A stretch of 64,000 bases of DNA. It comes from Staphylococcus simulans. GTDB lineage: Bacteria > Bacillota > Bacilli > Staphylococcales > Staphylococcaceae. Below, one piece after another: positions 27,483 to 35,784 of the stretch. Each line of letters opens with the position of its first letter. The first letter of the stretch is position 1. Under the pieces are notes generated by a model, which was given only the letters and a program-made list of their open reading frames with translations, did not search any database and was not told where the DNA came from. The DNA lies in assembly GCF_002902285.1 (NCBI RefSeq), contig NZ_PPRU01000018.1:1-64000 (forward strand), read 5' to 3'. A program made the position numbers and the translations under genes.

Positions 27483-28226
27483 ATGAATTTAGAGGGGATT
27501 AAGGCAGTCGTATTCGATTTAGAAGGCACGCTGTTGGATCGTAATAAATCAAGAGAGAAGTTTATTGAAGAACAATATGAACGATTTCATGATTATTTAG
27601 TTCATGTTCAAGCGCGTGATTTTAAAAAACAGTTTATTGAATTAGATGATGACGAAGATCATGATAAGCCTGAACTGTATAAAGCGATTATCAAACGATT
27701 TCATGTCGATCGTTTAACATGGAAAGATTTGTTCCGCGATTTTGAAACACATTTTTATCGTTACGTGTTCCCTTACCATGATACACAATATACACTAGAG
27801 CGTTTAATCCAAAGAGGTTATTTGACAGGTGTGATTGCGAATGGTAAATCTAAAATTAAACAATACCGTTTAGAAAACTTAGGTATCTTATCCTATATTC
27901 ATTTTTTATCTACTTCTGAAATGGTAGGGTTTAGAAAGCCGCATCCTAAAATCTTTGAAGATATCATGGATCAATTAGATGTTGCGCCTGAAGAAGTGAT
28001 GTACGTCGGTGATGATGCCTTAAATGATGTTGCACCGGCCCGTGCAATGGGTATGGTCAGTGTATGGTTCAATCATGAAGATGATGAAGTAGAATTAGCA
28101 CCAGAACCTGAAGAGATGGACTTTGAAATTGCAACTTTGGAAGAATTGCTAGAGATATTACCAAAAATCGCCCCACATTCTAAGGAGAGTGAAAAAGCAG
28201 ATGGAACTATTTACGACGAAGGATAA
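27483..28226 (+). CDS. HAD-superfamily hydrolase with DxE in motif I
   Basis: 247 aa. HAD fold with motif I VVFDLEGTLLD near residue 11, a helical cap, motif II Thr/Ser in LSTSEMV near 140, Lys in FRKPHPKIFE near 150 and motif III VGDDALNDV near 176. The second Asp of the usual DxDGT motif, which is the general acid/base, is Glu here, so phosphatase activity may be altered. RBS GGAGAG. The last 26 nt overlap the next gene, giving a two-gene unit with the alpha/beta hydrolase. Confidence 0.85.
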   Translation: MNLEGIKAVVFDLEGTLLDRNKSREKFIEEQYERFHDYLVHVQARDFKKQFIELDDDEDHDKPELYKAIIKRFHVDRLTWKDLFRDFETHFYRYVFPYHDTQYTLERLIQRGYLTGVIANGKSKIKQYRLENLGILSYIHFLSTSEMVGFRKPHPKIFEDIMDQLDVAPEEVMYVGDDALNDVAPARAMGMVSVWFNHEDDEVELAPEPEEMDFEIATLEELLEILPKIAPHSKESEKADGTIYDEG

Positions 28227-29025
28227 TACGACGTTAAATTATATAACAAAGGGAAGCGGACAACCTGTTGTGTTGATTCATTCCGCTTTTGAGAACTATT
28301 CGATTTTCGATGATATTGCGACGCAATTATCATATGATTACCAAGTCGTCAGCGTAGATTTACGTGGACATGGTTATTCAGATAAACCTTTAAATATTGA
28401 TTTTGCAGATTATGTAGAAGATATTAAAGACTTGTTAGATTACTTATATATCAAACATGCATTCTTTATCGGTCAAGAACTGGGTGCGACGATTGCGGCA
28501 GATTTTGCGTCTAAATACGCTGAGTATAGTGATGGTATTATTTTAATCAATCCAGCAACATTACAAGCAGAATTGCCAGAAGCGCGTTTATACAGAAAGT
28601 ACGCAGATCAAATCAGAACGTTAGAAGAAAACAAACAACAAAAATTCTTAGATAAACATACGTATGGTTCACCGAAAAAAGCAGGGAAAATGTTGAAACA
28701 TTTTTCTGATACACTGACATTAATGACAAGACTTGAAAAAGAAGCGGTAACAAAATCATTTGAACAAACTGAAATTGATTTAGACTTACATCAAATTAAA
28801 GCACCGGCATTAATTATCGTCGGAAAATATGATGAACGTTTAACACCACAAGAGTTAGATACTTATACAAAAGGAATCGCTCAAGCACAAGTTGAAACGT
28901 TTGAACATTCAGGATTGTATCCGATGGGTGAAGCAAAGAAAGCTTTCTTAGAAACTGTAACAGCATTTATCAATGTGAATGAAGTATTAGAAGATGAGCA
29001 GAAACGCGTAACTACGCAACAGTAA
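28201..29025 (+). CDS. Alpha/beta-hydrolase fold protein lacking the Ser nucleophile
   Basis: 274 aa. ATG 28201 lies 13 nt after AAGGAG; an upstream in-frame GTG at 28189 is too near that site. The fold is clear: PVVLIHSAFENYSIFDD near residue 24, VVSVDLRGHGYSDKP near 51, acid residue in VGKYDERLTP near 207 and His in FEHSGLYP near 236. The nucleophile elbow, normally GxSxG, reads FIGQELGATIA near 94, so Ser is replaced by Glu. It may be a non-hydrolytic or binding member. Cotranscribed with the HAD gene. Confidence 0.8.
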   Translation: MELFTTKDNTTLNYITKGSGQPVVLIHSAFENYSIFDDIATQLSYDYQVVSVDLRGHGYSDKPLNIDFADYVEDIKDLLDYLYIKHAFFIGQELGATIAADFASKYAEYSDGIILINPATLQAELPEARLYRKYADQIRTLEENKQQKFLDKHTYGSPKKAGKMLKHFSDTLTLMTRLEKEAVTKSFEQTEIDLDLHQIKAPALIIVGKYDERLTPQELDTYTKGIAQAQVETFEHSGLYPMGEAKKAFLETVTAFINVNEVLEDEQKRVTTQQ

Positions 29026-29191
29026 AGTTTTTAATCATTAATATTAGCAATTAAACTCCAATATATTATACAATATTACAAAAGATTACATCTAGAGACT
29101 GATTACATCAAGGGTAATTAGGGGTATAGTGTAATAAGCGCAGAAAAAGTTACAAGAAATTTACAAAAAGAGAGCAAAGGAGTTATTGCTT

Positions 29192-29698
29192 ATGAAAAAA
29201 TTACTTTCAGCGGCTATTGTTTCTGCAACAGTGGTAACTGGACTAGGCATCTCTCAAGCAGATGCAGCGTCTGGAAATACGATTCAAACCGTTCAACAAA
29301 TCCACCACGGAGATACTTCTCTAGAAGGCGTTAAGCTAGGTCAAAACATCCAAGATGTTTTGAAATCACAAAAACTCACAGGGTACTCTTATAAACCTGA
29401 TAAAACAAAACATTATTATGAGTTTAACTCTGACAAAGGCTTATTGATTGTGACTGCTGATGGTCAAAAAGACCACGGCAAGGTAACACACGTTACAATG
29501 AAATACAACAAAGCAGATGGCCCAAGCTTTAATACTGTACGTAAACAGTTAGGCAATACGGTCACTTGGAGATATAACTATAATGAAGTTACAGGAAACT
29601 TCGGTTACATTAAAGATAAAGATACTTCTTATCAATTTACAAGCCAATCACCAAAAGATAAAAACTTAAAACTTTATCGCATTGATATTGGTAAATAA
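29192..29698 (+). CDS. Small secreted protein, staphylococcal SA0570-like
   Basis: 168 aa. ATG 29192 is 9 nt after AAAGGAG. A signal peptide ends at QADA near residue 25, giving a mature protein of about 143 aa with a basic, Tyr-rich beta structure (YSYKPDKTKHYYEF, TWRYNYNEV). There is no anchor or catalytic motif. I recall similar secreted proteins of unknown role at the same place in S. aureus. It has its own terminator and is probably monocistronic. Confidence 0.78.
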   Translation: MKKLLSAAIVSATVVTGLGISQADAASGNTIQTVQQIHHGDTSLEGVKLGQNIQDVLKSQKLTGYSYKPDKTKHYYEFNSDKGLLIVTADGQKDHGKVTHVTMKYNKADGPSFNTVRKQLGNTVTWRYNYNEVTGNFGYIKDKDTSYQFTSQSPKDKNLKLYRIDIGK

Positions 29699-29714
29699 GT
29701 ATACATGAAATAAA

Positions 29715-29745
29715 GGCAGGGGTGTTGTACACTCCTGTCTTCTTT
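29715..29745 (+). terminator. Terminator of the secreted protein gene
   Basis: 11-bp stem with three G-U pairs (29715-29725 with 29729-29739), then TTCTTTA. Confidence 0.8.
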
Positions 29746-29815
29746 AATATTGATTGAACTAAGCAATTGTGCCATGATAAATTAGTAAGGATAGTAAATT
29801 TAAAGGAGTCACATC

Positions 29816-30529
29816 ATGCGACCGAATGATAAAATTTTATTAGAAAATATCAGTGATTACTTCAACTATAAAGGGATTGCGCCAAACATGATTGACGATA
29901 TTAAAGAGAAAATTCGTCAAGATTTACCGAAATCTGAAGCGCATGACGTCGATTATATCGAATATCGTAAAAAGGCACCGGCAGAGATTATTTTAACCAT
30001 TCAAAGGAACTTATTTGGTTTACAGCTGAATCCGATTCTCTTTTTCATTATCAATTTCTTATTAATCTCTTACCTGTACGATAAACAGTTCGTGCCATTT
30101 CAGGCTGCGACAGGATTATCACTCATCTATTGTTTAATCATTTTTCCAATTACTGTTTTTGTATATTTCAGGATTGTGCGAAAGAATTATTTATATAGCA
30201 ATAAAGCTGAAGTGATGATAGGGATAGGCATTGTGATTGTGGCGGCTATTTTAGTGGCACTGCATGGTTTGAATATTGATCTTGGTGTTATAGTCGTAAC
30301 GAAATATGCGCATATTTTTGTGTTCTTTTTCGGCTTAATTATGGCTGGTTTAGGCCTGTATTATAAGCGTTTTGAATTTACAGGTGTAGGTTTATTGTTA
30401 GCACAAAAAACGATTGACGCAGTTATTTTAGACCCTAATATAGCGCAAATCGGTACGATTATCATTTGGGTATTAATCTTGGCGGTTATTATCTATTATT
30501 CAATCAAGTTATCTACACGAGGGAAATAA
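29816..30529 (+). CDS. Membrane protein with short cytoplasmic N-terminal domain, unknown
   Basis: 237 aa, ATG after AAAGGAG at 8 nt. Residues 1-60 are charged and helical (NDKILLENISDYFNYKG, DDIKEKIRQDLPKSEAHDVDY) and resemble the short N-terminal domain of DUF1129-type proteins. About six hydrophobic segments follow (from residue 73 to 232). No transporter signature was recognised. It is convergent with sarA and shares its terminator. Confidence 0.75.
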   Translation: MRPNDKILLENISDYFNYKGIAPNMIDDIKEKIRQDLPKSEAHDVDYIEYRKKAPAEIILTIQRNLFGLQLNPILFFIINFLLISYLYDKQFVPFQAATGLSLIYCLIIFPITVFVYFRIVRKNYLYSNKAEVMIGIGIVIVAAILVALHGLNIDLGVIVVTKYAHIFVFFFGLIMAGLGLYYKRFEFTGVGLLLAQKTIDAVILDPNIAQIGTIIIWVLILAVIIYYSIKLSTRGK

Positions 30530-30587
30530 TAAGAGTTGTCCAAATAAAATACAAAATGACAATAAAATACGTATTTTCGTTGTAAAC

Positions 30588-30636
30588 AAAAAGCGTGGTG
30601 CTTTGAATGTATGTCATTCTAAGCATCACGCTTTTT
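30588..30636. terminator. Bidirectional terminator between the membrane protein gene and sarA
   Basis: 16-bp stem with one G-U (30588-30603 with 30621-30636), A and T runs on the flanks. Confidence 0.88.
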
Positions 30637-30667
30637 GTATTATCCTTTATAATCTATCGTCAGCTGA

Positions 30668-31042
30668 TCAGATTTTGATTTCTTTGTTTGCAGTTAAGAT
30701 ACGCTCGTTAATACGATTTAATAATTCATTGATTTTTTCACGTTGTTTAGAATTTACTAAGATTAAAACAGTTCTTTCATCTTGTTCGTTACGTTTTTTA
30801 TCGAAGTAATCTTCTTGTGATAAATTTTTAACAGCTTTAACAACTTGTGGTTGTTTGTAGTTTAAGTGATTAATAATATCTTTTAAGAAATATTCCTCGT
30901 CATCTGATTGACTAAGGAAAGTTAACACTGCAAACTCTTCGAAGCTGATTGTAAACTCTTTTTTAATAATGCTTTTCATCTTGTCAGCATATGTCACCAT
31001 TGCTAAAAGATCAGATGAATTTTTAATTTTTGATACTGCCAT
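30668..31042 (-). CDS. sarA: Staphylococcal accessory regulator A
   Basis: 124 aa, exactly the length of S. aureus SarA. ATG 31042 follows GGGAGG at 8 nt; nine extra in-frame codons upstream are non-coding. It is a winged-helix dimer of the SarA/MarR family that binds AT-rich DNA and controls virulence and surface genes. Conserved parts are [40 protein letters not shown] (recognition helix) and [18 protein letters not shown] (wing), plus the single Cys of S. aureus SarA replaced by other residues. Upstream DNA is long and AT-rich, as for the multi-promoter sar locus. Confidence 0.96.
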   Translation of the reverse strand: MAVSKIKNSSDLLAMVTYADKMKSIIKKEFTISFEEFAVLTFLSQSDDEEYFLKDIINHLNYKQPQVVKAVKNLSQEDYFDKKRNEQDERTVLILVNSKQREKINELLNRINERILTANKEIKI

Positions 31043-31170
31043 TTGTATTTCCTCCCTTGACATTCCCATTATCGTAGTATTATTGGCAAATAGACTAATA
31101 TTAACATTAATTTCATAATTGGGACTAGATGCTATTGCATCAAAATATTCCTGCCCCTATTATTTATTTA

Positions 31171-31199
31171 ATTATAACTAAATAAAAATGAAATGTAAA
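31171..31199 (-). promoter_or_regulatory. Sigma-A promoter of sarA
   Basis: TTTACA, 17-bp spacer, TATAAT on the minus strand, about 130 bp before the sarA start. A second -10-like TATAAT lies about 50 bp further upstream. The S. aureus locus has three promoters; the other ones were not resolved. Confidence 0.75.
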
Positions 31200-31368
31200 C
31201 AAAAAAACATTATAAAACAATGGCTATTTCAAACAAATGATACTTTCAAAAAATTACCCAATGAACCCAGAAAATTTATTGAACATCATTTGAATTACAC
31301 ATTATAAATTAAGATAATGTCTATTTTTTCTATTTAGCCTTTTGATATGGGTTAATTATATAAGAACT

Positions 31369-32292
31369 CTAGTTTAATGTGAAGTTTTTGGGTTGAGCAA
31401 TAACTTTTTCTCCCGGTAATAAACCTTCACTAATAATAACCATACCCGATTTTTCATGGTATTTAATAATTCTTTTAACCATTTGTTCATTTCTTTTAAT
31501 TAATATTGCGTTTTTATCATATAGTACGTCCTTTGGAAGGGCAATTAAGTGCGTAGGAATCGTAATTTGAAAGTGAGTTCCTACCGGTATAACACCATTA
31601 GTAGAAATTTGAACTTCGTAATAAGATTTATTTGTTTCACTTTTTGTAACATCAGGATAATGACTAATACTCAAAATTTTGCCTTTAAACTGTTCCGTTG
31701 TTTTTGTTTTAATTTCAACAGATTGGTTAAGTTTCAATTGTTTGAGTTCAGTCTCAGAAATATAAGCTTTAATTATACGCTTTGAACTGTGAATTTGCGC
31801 AAATAATTGATTTTTCTTACTTGGATGCTTATCAATAATATGGACAATGCCTTCTGACATACTGAAGACTTGTGTTCTGAGTCCAAGCTGAATACGATCA
31901 TATTCTTGTTCCAAATAGGTATGCATATTTAGGAAGTTTTGACGATGCTGATGACTATCTAAAGTATTCAAATGCTTACGTACGGCAGTTAATTGTTGTT
32001 CAAGTGTTTTATTGTAGTATTCGAACAAGGGCTGATCTTTTTTTATCATTTTACCTTCAGCACTATACCAGTCATGGATGCTTCCCATACGAGCATCATA
32101 GTAAAAGGATTGTGTTGTTTCAGCAGATTGAATACCAGAAAATTGAATCGGTCGGTTATAGGTTGCGGTGTACGTTTTAACGTTTTGAGTTGCCTGAAGT
32201 GTGTAATGTCGGAATGCGGCATATAATCCGACGGCAGTTGCGCTTAAAAGGAGAAGGAGTATTAAGGCAATCAACCAGGGGTGTTTAAACAA
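31369..32292 (-). CDS. HlyD/RND-type membrane fusion (adaptor) protein
   Basis: About 307 aa. The start is taken as TTG 32292, 9 nt after GAGGTG; the in-frame GTG at 32304 is inside that site. One N-terminal membrane helix (about residues 7-25) is followed by a lipoyl-like half motif, a helical hairpin (YNKTLEQQLTAVRKHLN, then YLEQEYDRIQLGL) and a beta-barrel (AYISETELKQLKLNQSVEIK) typical of YknX-like adaptors. Such proteins link ABC exporters to the outside. No ABC transporter gene adjoins it. Confidence 0.75.
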   Translation of the reverse strand: MFKHPWLIALILLLLLSATAVGLYAAFRHYTLQATQNVKTYTATYNRPIQFSGIQSAETTQSFYYDARMGSIHDWYSAEGKMIKKDQPLFEYYNKTLEQQLTAVRKHLNTLDSHQHRQNFLNMHTYLEQEYDRIQLGLRTQVFSMSEGIVHIIDKHPSKKNQLFAQIHSSKRIIKAYISETELKQLKLNQSVEIKTKTTEQFKGKILSISHYPDVTKSETNKSYYEVQISTNGVIPVGTHFQITIPTHLIALPKDVLYDKNAILIKRNEQMVKRIIKYHEKSGMVIISEGLLPGEKVIAQPKNFTLN

Positions 32293-32328
32293 AATTATGC
32301 TCACCTCATCTTATTTAATTTCTTGGTT

Positions 32329-32358
32329 ATTATACAATGTAAATAATGTTTGGTGCAA
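32329..32358 (-). promoter_or_regulatory. Probable promoter of the adaptor gene
   Basis: Minus strand TTGCAC, 18-bp spacer, TATAAT, about 37 bp before the chosen start. Confidence 0.55.
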
Positions 32359-32614
32359 CGCCTAAATTAATTATCTTGTCGCATATTTTTAATAAATATA
32401 AAAAAAGTAGAAAAATAACACAAATGCACTGAAAAACGACGAATATCAACTTAATCTCGTTATGCTCTGTGTTAAGTAATAGGTAAATTGTGTCACTTTT
32501 TATTTGTAAATTGTAAAAGTTGTAGATTTTTTTGAAATATCAATATATAATTTGTTGAAACGAGATGTTTTACATAAAGCGATTTATGAAAAGTGGGAAA
32601 AGGGGGGGCGCATC

Positions 32615-32839
32615 ATGACAAAAATGACTATCATTCGGGTGTTAGACGAGGAAACATTTTTTATAGATGCAGGACATAGTGCTTGTATTAAACAGCACCA
32701 ATTTATAGAAGTATTGAACGCTAAGCATTCATATAAAAATTTAGCGCAAGTCGTGGATGTTTATGATGATTATGCTTTATGTAGAAAGTTAGGTAGTAAA
32801 CGCGTGTTTTTCGGAGATGTAATTCAACCGAGGCAATAA
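32615..32839 (+). CDS. 74-aa protein of unknown function
   Basis: ATG 32615 is placed shortly after a G-rich ribosome site (GGGGGGG); in-frame upstream codons from 32552 have no such site. The protein begins MTKMTIIRVLDEETFFID, has two Cys (residues 19 and 57) and looks like a small all-beta domain ending in a VFFGDVIQP strand. No membrane or signal segment. It is a single-gene unit with a strong terminator. The 310 bp before it are AT-rich and hold only the promoter of the divergent adaptor gene. Confidence 0.65.
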   Translation: MTKMTIIRVLDEETFFIDAGHSACIKQHQFIEVLNAKHSYKNLAQVVDVYDDYALCRKLGSKRVFFGDVIQPRQ

Positions 32840-32846
32840 TCAAAAA

Positions 32847-32885
32847 ATAGCCGAGTTTACTCAAATGTTGAGCAAACTCGGCTAT
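32847..32885. terminator. Bidirectional terminator
   Basis: 12-bp stem ATAGCCGAGTTT/AAACTCGGCTAT with an inner CTCAA/TTGAG hairpin, between convergent genes. Confidence 0.85.
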
Positions 32886-32891
32886 ATTTAA

Positions 32892-33104
32892 TTAGAAGAT
32901 AACATGTGTTTCTTTTTCTACGATTTGTGCTCCTTTAATCGCAATGATTTTACCTGATGGAGGATTTAATACATTGCTTTCTAACAAAGTGCTCATCGCA
33001 TTACGGATGGATTCTTCAGATACTTGTTGTTTAATATCTGGAACTTGGAATTTGACTGGTTTGTGTGCTTCATTGATATAAATCAATTCTAGTGATTTTG
33101 TCAT
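32892..33104 (-). CDS. DUF2922 protein
   Basis: 70 aa. It matches the small DUF2922 family: SLELIYINEAHKPVKFQVPD at the start and GKIIAIKGAQIVEKET at the end. Role unknown. It lies 15 nt after the DUF1659 gene; the two families are regularly found together in Bacillus and Staphylococcus, which supports a joint function. Confidence 0.85.
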   Translation of the reverse strand: MTKSLELIYINEAHKPVKFQVPDIKQQVSEESIRNAMSTLLESNVLNPPSGKIIAIKGAQIVEKETHVIF

Positions 33105-33119
33105 AATCTGATTCTCCTC

Positions 33120-33323
33120 TTATAAAGTTTCTACTGTTGTGACTTCGATGTTGTCGTATGTTTCACCTGTTAATTTTTCAATAGCTGATTTGAAGCTGTT
33201 TAATTGTGCTTCAGTGCTTTGTGGGTTTAAACGGGCAAATCTACGACGTTTGATAACTGGTTTTGCTTCTTTTTTGTCTTCGACACGAATAAGTGTCACT
33301 GCAAGATCTTTGATTGTTTTCAT
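33120..33323 (-). CDS. DUF1659 protein
   Basis: 67 aa. ATG 33323 follows AAGGAGGTGA, a near-perfect ribosome site. DUF1659 signature: VTLIRVEDKK, then RRRFARLNPQSTEAQLNSFK and the C-terminal TGETYDNIEVTTVETL. Small beta/alpha protein without known activity; forms an operon with the DUF2922 gene. Confidence 0.85.
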   Translation of the reverse strand: MKTIKDLAVTLIRVEDKKEAKPVIKRRRFARLNPQSTEAQLNSFKSAIEKLTGETYDNIEVTTVETL

Positions 33324-33628
33324 TTCTGTTCACCTCCTTGCTCACTCTATATATCGAAATTTCTAGAAAAAAAGCACACCCTTTTGTAAAATTAATTTCA
33401 AAAACTTTTGAAGGAGTGTGTGACGGGGTAATTAAACAGGTATATAAAGCTTCTTCTCTAAGGTAGATGAATCATCGCAATATCTATAAGATGATGAAGT
33501 TTTTAGAATAGATTTCACACAATTGATTATAGTATTATTAAACATAGACACTTGATATATGGTCGGAATCTTCAATGATATTGAAGAAAGATATATGAAG
33601 TATATACAACAAAGAAAGAGGTGACGCT
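33324..33628. other. Intergenic region with small hairpins
   Basis: 305 bp without a gene. An imperfect hairpin around 33376-33424 (CACACCC with GGAGTGTG) and a perfect 8-bp hairpin (33569-33576 with 33580-33587) shortly before the antiporter ribosome site are the only structures seen. Confidence 0.35.
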
Positions 33629-35677
33629 GTGGAAATTATTGAAGGTCTTTTGGTCTTTATAGCAGCAATTATTTTAAGTTCATTAATCCATTCATTATTT
33701 CTCCCTAAAGTACCACTAGCGTTTATCCAAATCATTTTAGGAGCGCTGATCTTTTTAACACCAATTCCGGTAAACTTTAGATTTGATACAGAAGTTTTTA
33801 TGGTTGCGTTGATTGCACCTTTACTATTCATTGAAGGTGTTAATGTATCGCGTGTGAGTTTGAAGCGCTACATAAAACCAGTAATGATGATGGCGTTAGG
33901 TTTAGTGTTTACAACAGTCATAGGGGTAGGGTTCTTTATTCATTGGGTATGGCCAAGCTTACCCATGCCAGCCGGCTTTGCGTTAGCTGCTGTTTTATGT
34001 CCGACAGATGCGGTAGCTGTGTCGGCGATTACGAAAGGGAAAATTCTACCAAAAGGTTCTATGACAATCTTAGAAGGAGAGTCATTGTTAAATGATGCGG
34101 CAGGTATCATTTCATTCAAAATTGCTGTCGCAGCACTGATTACAGGCGCATTTTCTATTACGGATGCGATTGGTCAGTTCTTAATTACTTCAATCGGCGG
34201 TTTAGTTATTGGTCTGCTTGTCGGTATTATCTTAGTTCGTTTACGTATTGTATTGGCACGTAAAGGTGTAGAAAGCAATAATATGTTTGTATTCATTCAG
34301 TTATTGACACCATTTGTGTCATATCTTGCGGCAGAAGTCTTCCATGCTTCAGGTATTATCGCGGCAGTGATTTCAGGACTAGTTCATGGTTTTGAGCGTG
34401 ATCGGATTAATCAAATCAGTAACCAGTTGAAATTGAGTTATACACAAACATGGAACTTATTGAGTTATGTATTAAATGGCTTTGTATTCGTAATTTTAGG
34501 CTATATCGTACCTGAAACTGTTAAAAACATTATTAAAACAGAGCCGCAGAACCTAGTCTTCTTACTTGGAATTACAGGTTTGATTGCCTTAGCGGTATAT
34601 GTATTTCGTTTCTTATGGGTGTATGTTTTATATCCGTATTTCTACTTACCGGTCAGTCCATTCCAACGTGCAATGAATGATGGTGAGAATAAAGAACAAG
34701 GAGAAACGAAACCTAAACGTAGTAAATACGCGATGATTATGACTTTATGCGGGGTACATGGAACGATTTCATTAGCCATTGCTTTGACGTTTCCTTATAT
34801 GCTTGGAGAACATACATCATTTGTTTATCGTAATGACCTACTCTTTATTTCTGCAGGTATGGTGGTATTAAGTTTGGTAATTGCTCAAGTTTTATTACCG
34901 TTAATTACACCAGTCATGAAGAAGGTCGAAGTGGAAGGAATGAGTTTCAGAGAAGCCCGTATCTATATTCTTGAACAGACAATTGACTACTTAAGAAGAC
35001 ATGCGACGCCTGAAACTTCATTCAATTACGGTAATGTCATCAAAATCTATCATGATCGTATTGCTTTTATGAAAGTGATTGACGATGATGATGAAAACTC
35101 TAGAGAACTTGAACGCTTACAAGGGATTGCGATTGATACAGAGACAGAAACATTAAACGAGCTCGTGAAAGAAGGCAGAATTACACAAAGTGATTTTGAT
35201 AACTATATGCGCTATGCCGAACGTACACAAGTGTATCGTCAAGCTTCATTGATTCGCAGAATTATTATGCGCATCAAAGTAGCCATTTTAAGACGTCGTG
35301 TGCGTGTACAAACAAACGCATCTTCCTCATTAGATGTGCAGCAGAACTTAAAAGAAATTTCGAATATTATGCGTATCGTTCACTACAATGTAGTCAAACG
35401 ATTAACAAAAGAAGCTAATACTGATAACAAATTAGAAATCGGCACAATTTGTGATAGTTATTTAATGCGTTCAGATAATCTGACAGCGGCTAATATCTTC
35501 TCAAATAAAACGGGTCATCGTAATAATGTAGCTAGAATCAAGCTCAATGCTTTACGTGAACAACGACATATTTTGAATGAATTGGTCGAAGATGAAGAAA
35601 TCAGTGAAAAAACAGCTTTAAAATTACGTGAAGCGATTAACTATGATGAAATGGTCTTAGTGGACCGTTTAACATAA
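33629..35677 (+). CDS. CPA1-family Na+/H+ antiporter with long C-terminal domain
   Basis: 682 aa, GTG start after GAGGTG. Residues 1-420 form about 12 membrane helices with CPA1 motifs: LLFIEGVNVS near 72, AAVLCPTDAVAVSAI near 124 (the PTDxxA helix) and LEGESLLNDAAGI near 154, with the ion-binding Asp. The last 250 residues are soluble, helical and charged and probably sense pH or ions. It exchanges Na+ (or K+) for H+. It stands alone and is followed by a strong terminator. Confidence 0.9.
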   Translation: MEIIEGLLVFIAAIILSSLIHSLFLPKVPLAFIQIILGALIFLTPIPVNFRFDTEVFMVALIAPLLFIEGVNVSRVSLKRYIKPVMMMALGLVFTTVIGVGFFIHWVWPSLPMPAGFALAAVLCPTDAVAVSAITKGKILPKGSMTILEGESLLNDAAGIISFKIAVAALITGAFSITDAIGQFLITSIGGLVIGLLVGIILVRLRIVLARKGVESNNMFVFIQLLTPFVSYLAAEVFHASGIIAAVISGLVHGFERDRINQISNQLKLSYTQTWNLLSYVLNGFVFVILGYIVPETVKNIIKTEPQNLVFLLGITGLIALAVYVFRFLWVYVLYPYFYLPVSPFQRAMNDGENKEQGETKPKRSKYAMIMTLCGVHGTISLAIALTFPYMLGEHTSFVYRNDLLFISAGMVVLSLVIAQVLLPLITPVMKKVEVEGMSFREARIYILEQTIDYLRRHATPETSFNYGNVIKIYHDRIAFMKVIDDDDENSRELERLQGIAIDTETETLNELVKEGRITQSDFDNYMRYAERTQVYRQASLIRRIIMRIKVAILRRRVRVQTNASSSLDVQQNLKEISNIMRIVHYNVVKRLTKEANTDNKLEIGTICDSYLMRSDNLTAANIFSNKTGHRNNVARIKLNALREQRHILNELVEDEEISEKTALKLREAINYDEMVLVDRLT

Positions 35678-35687
35678 TTATAAATAG

Positions 35688-35723
35688 AGCACAGCCTGCA
35701 TAACAAACAGGCTGTGCTTTTTC
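35688..35723 (+). terminator. Terminator of the antiporter gene
   Basis: 11-bp stem AGCACAGCCTG/CAGGCTGTGCT followed by TTTTT. Confidence 0.9.
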
Positions 35724-35784
35724 ATATAGTAAAATAAAAGAAAGAACTATTATAAATTGTTAGATAGTTGAGAATTGTTAACTT

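Noticed and set aside
31250-31290. SigB promoter upstream of sarA (GGGTAA on minus)
   Set aside because: No GTTT-type -35 at the required distance could be found.
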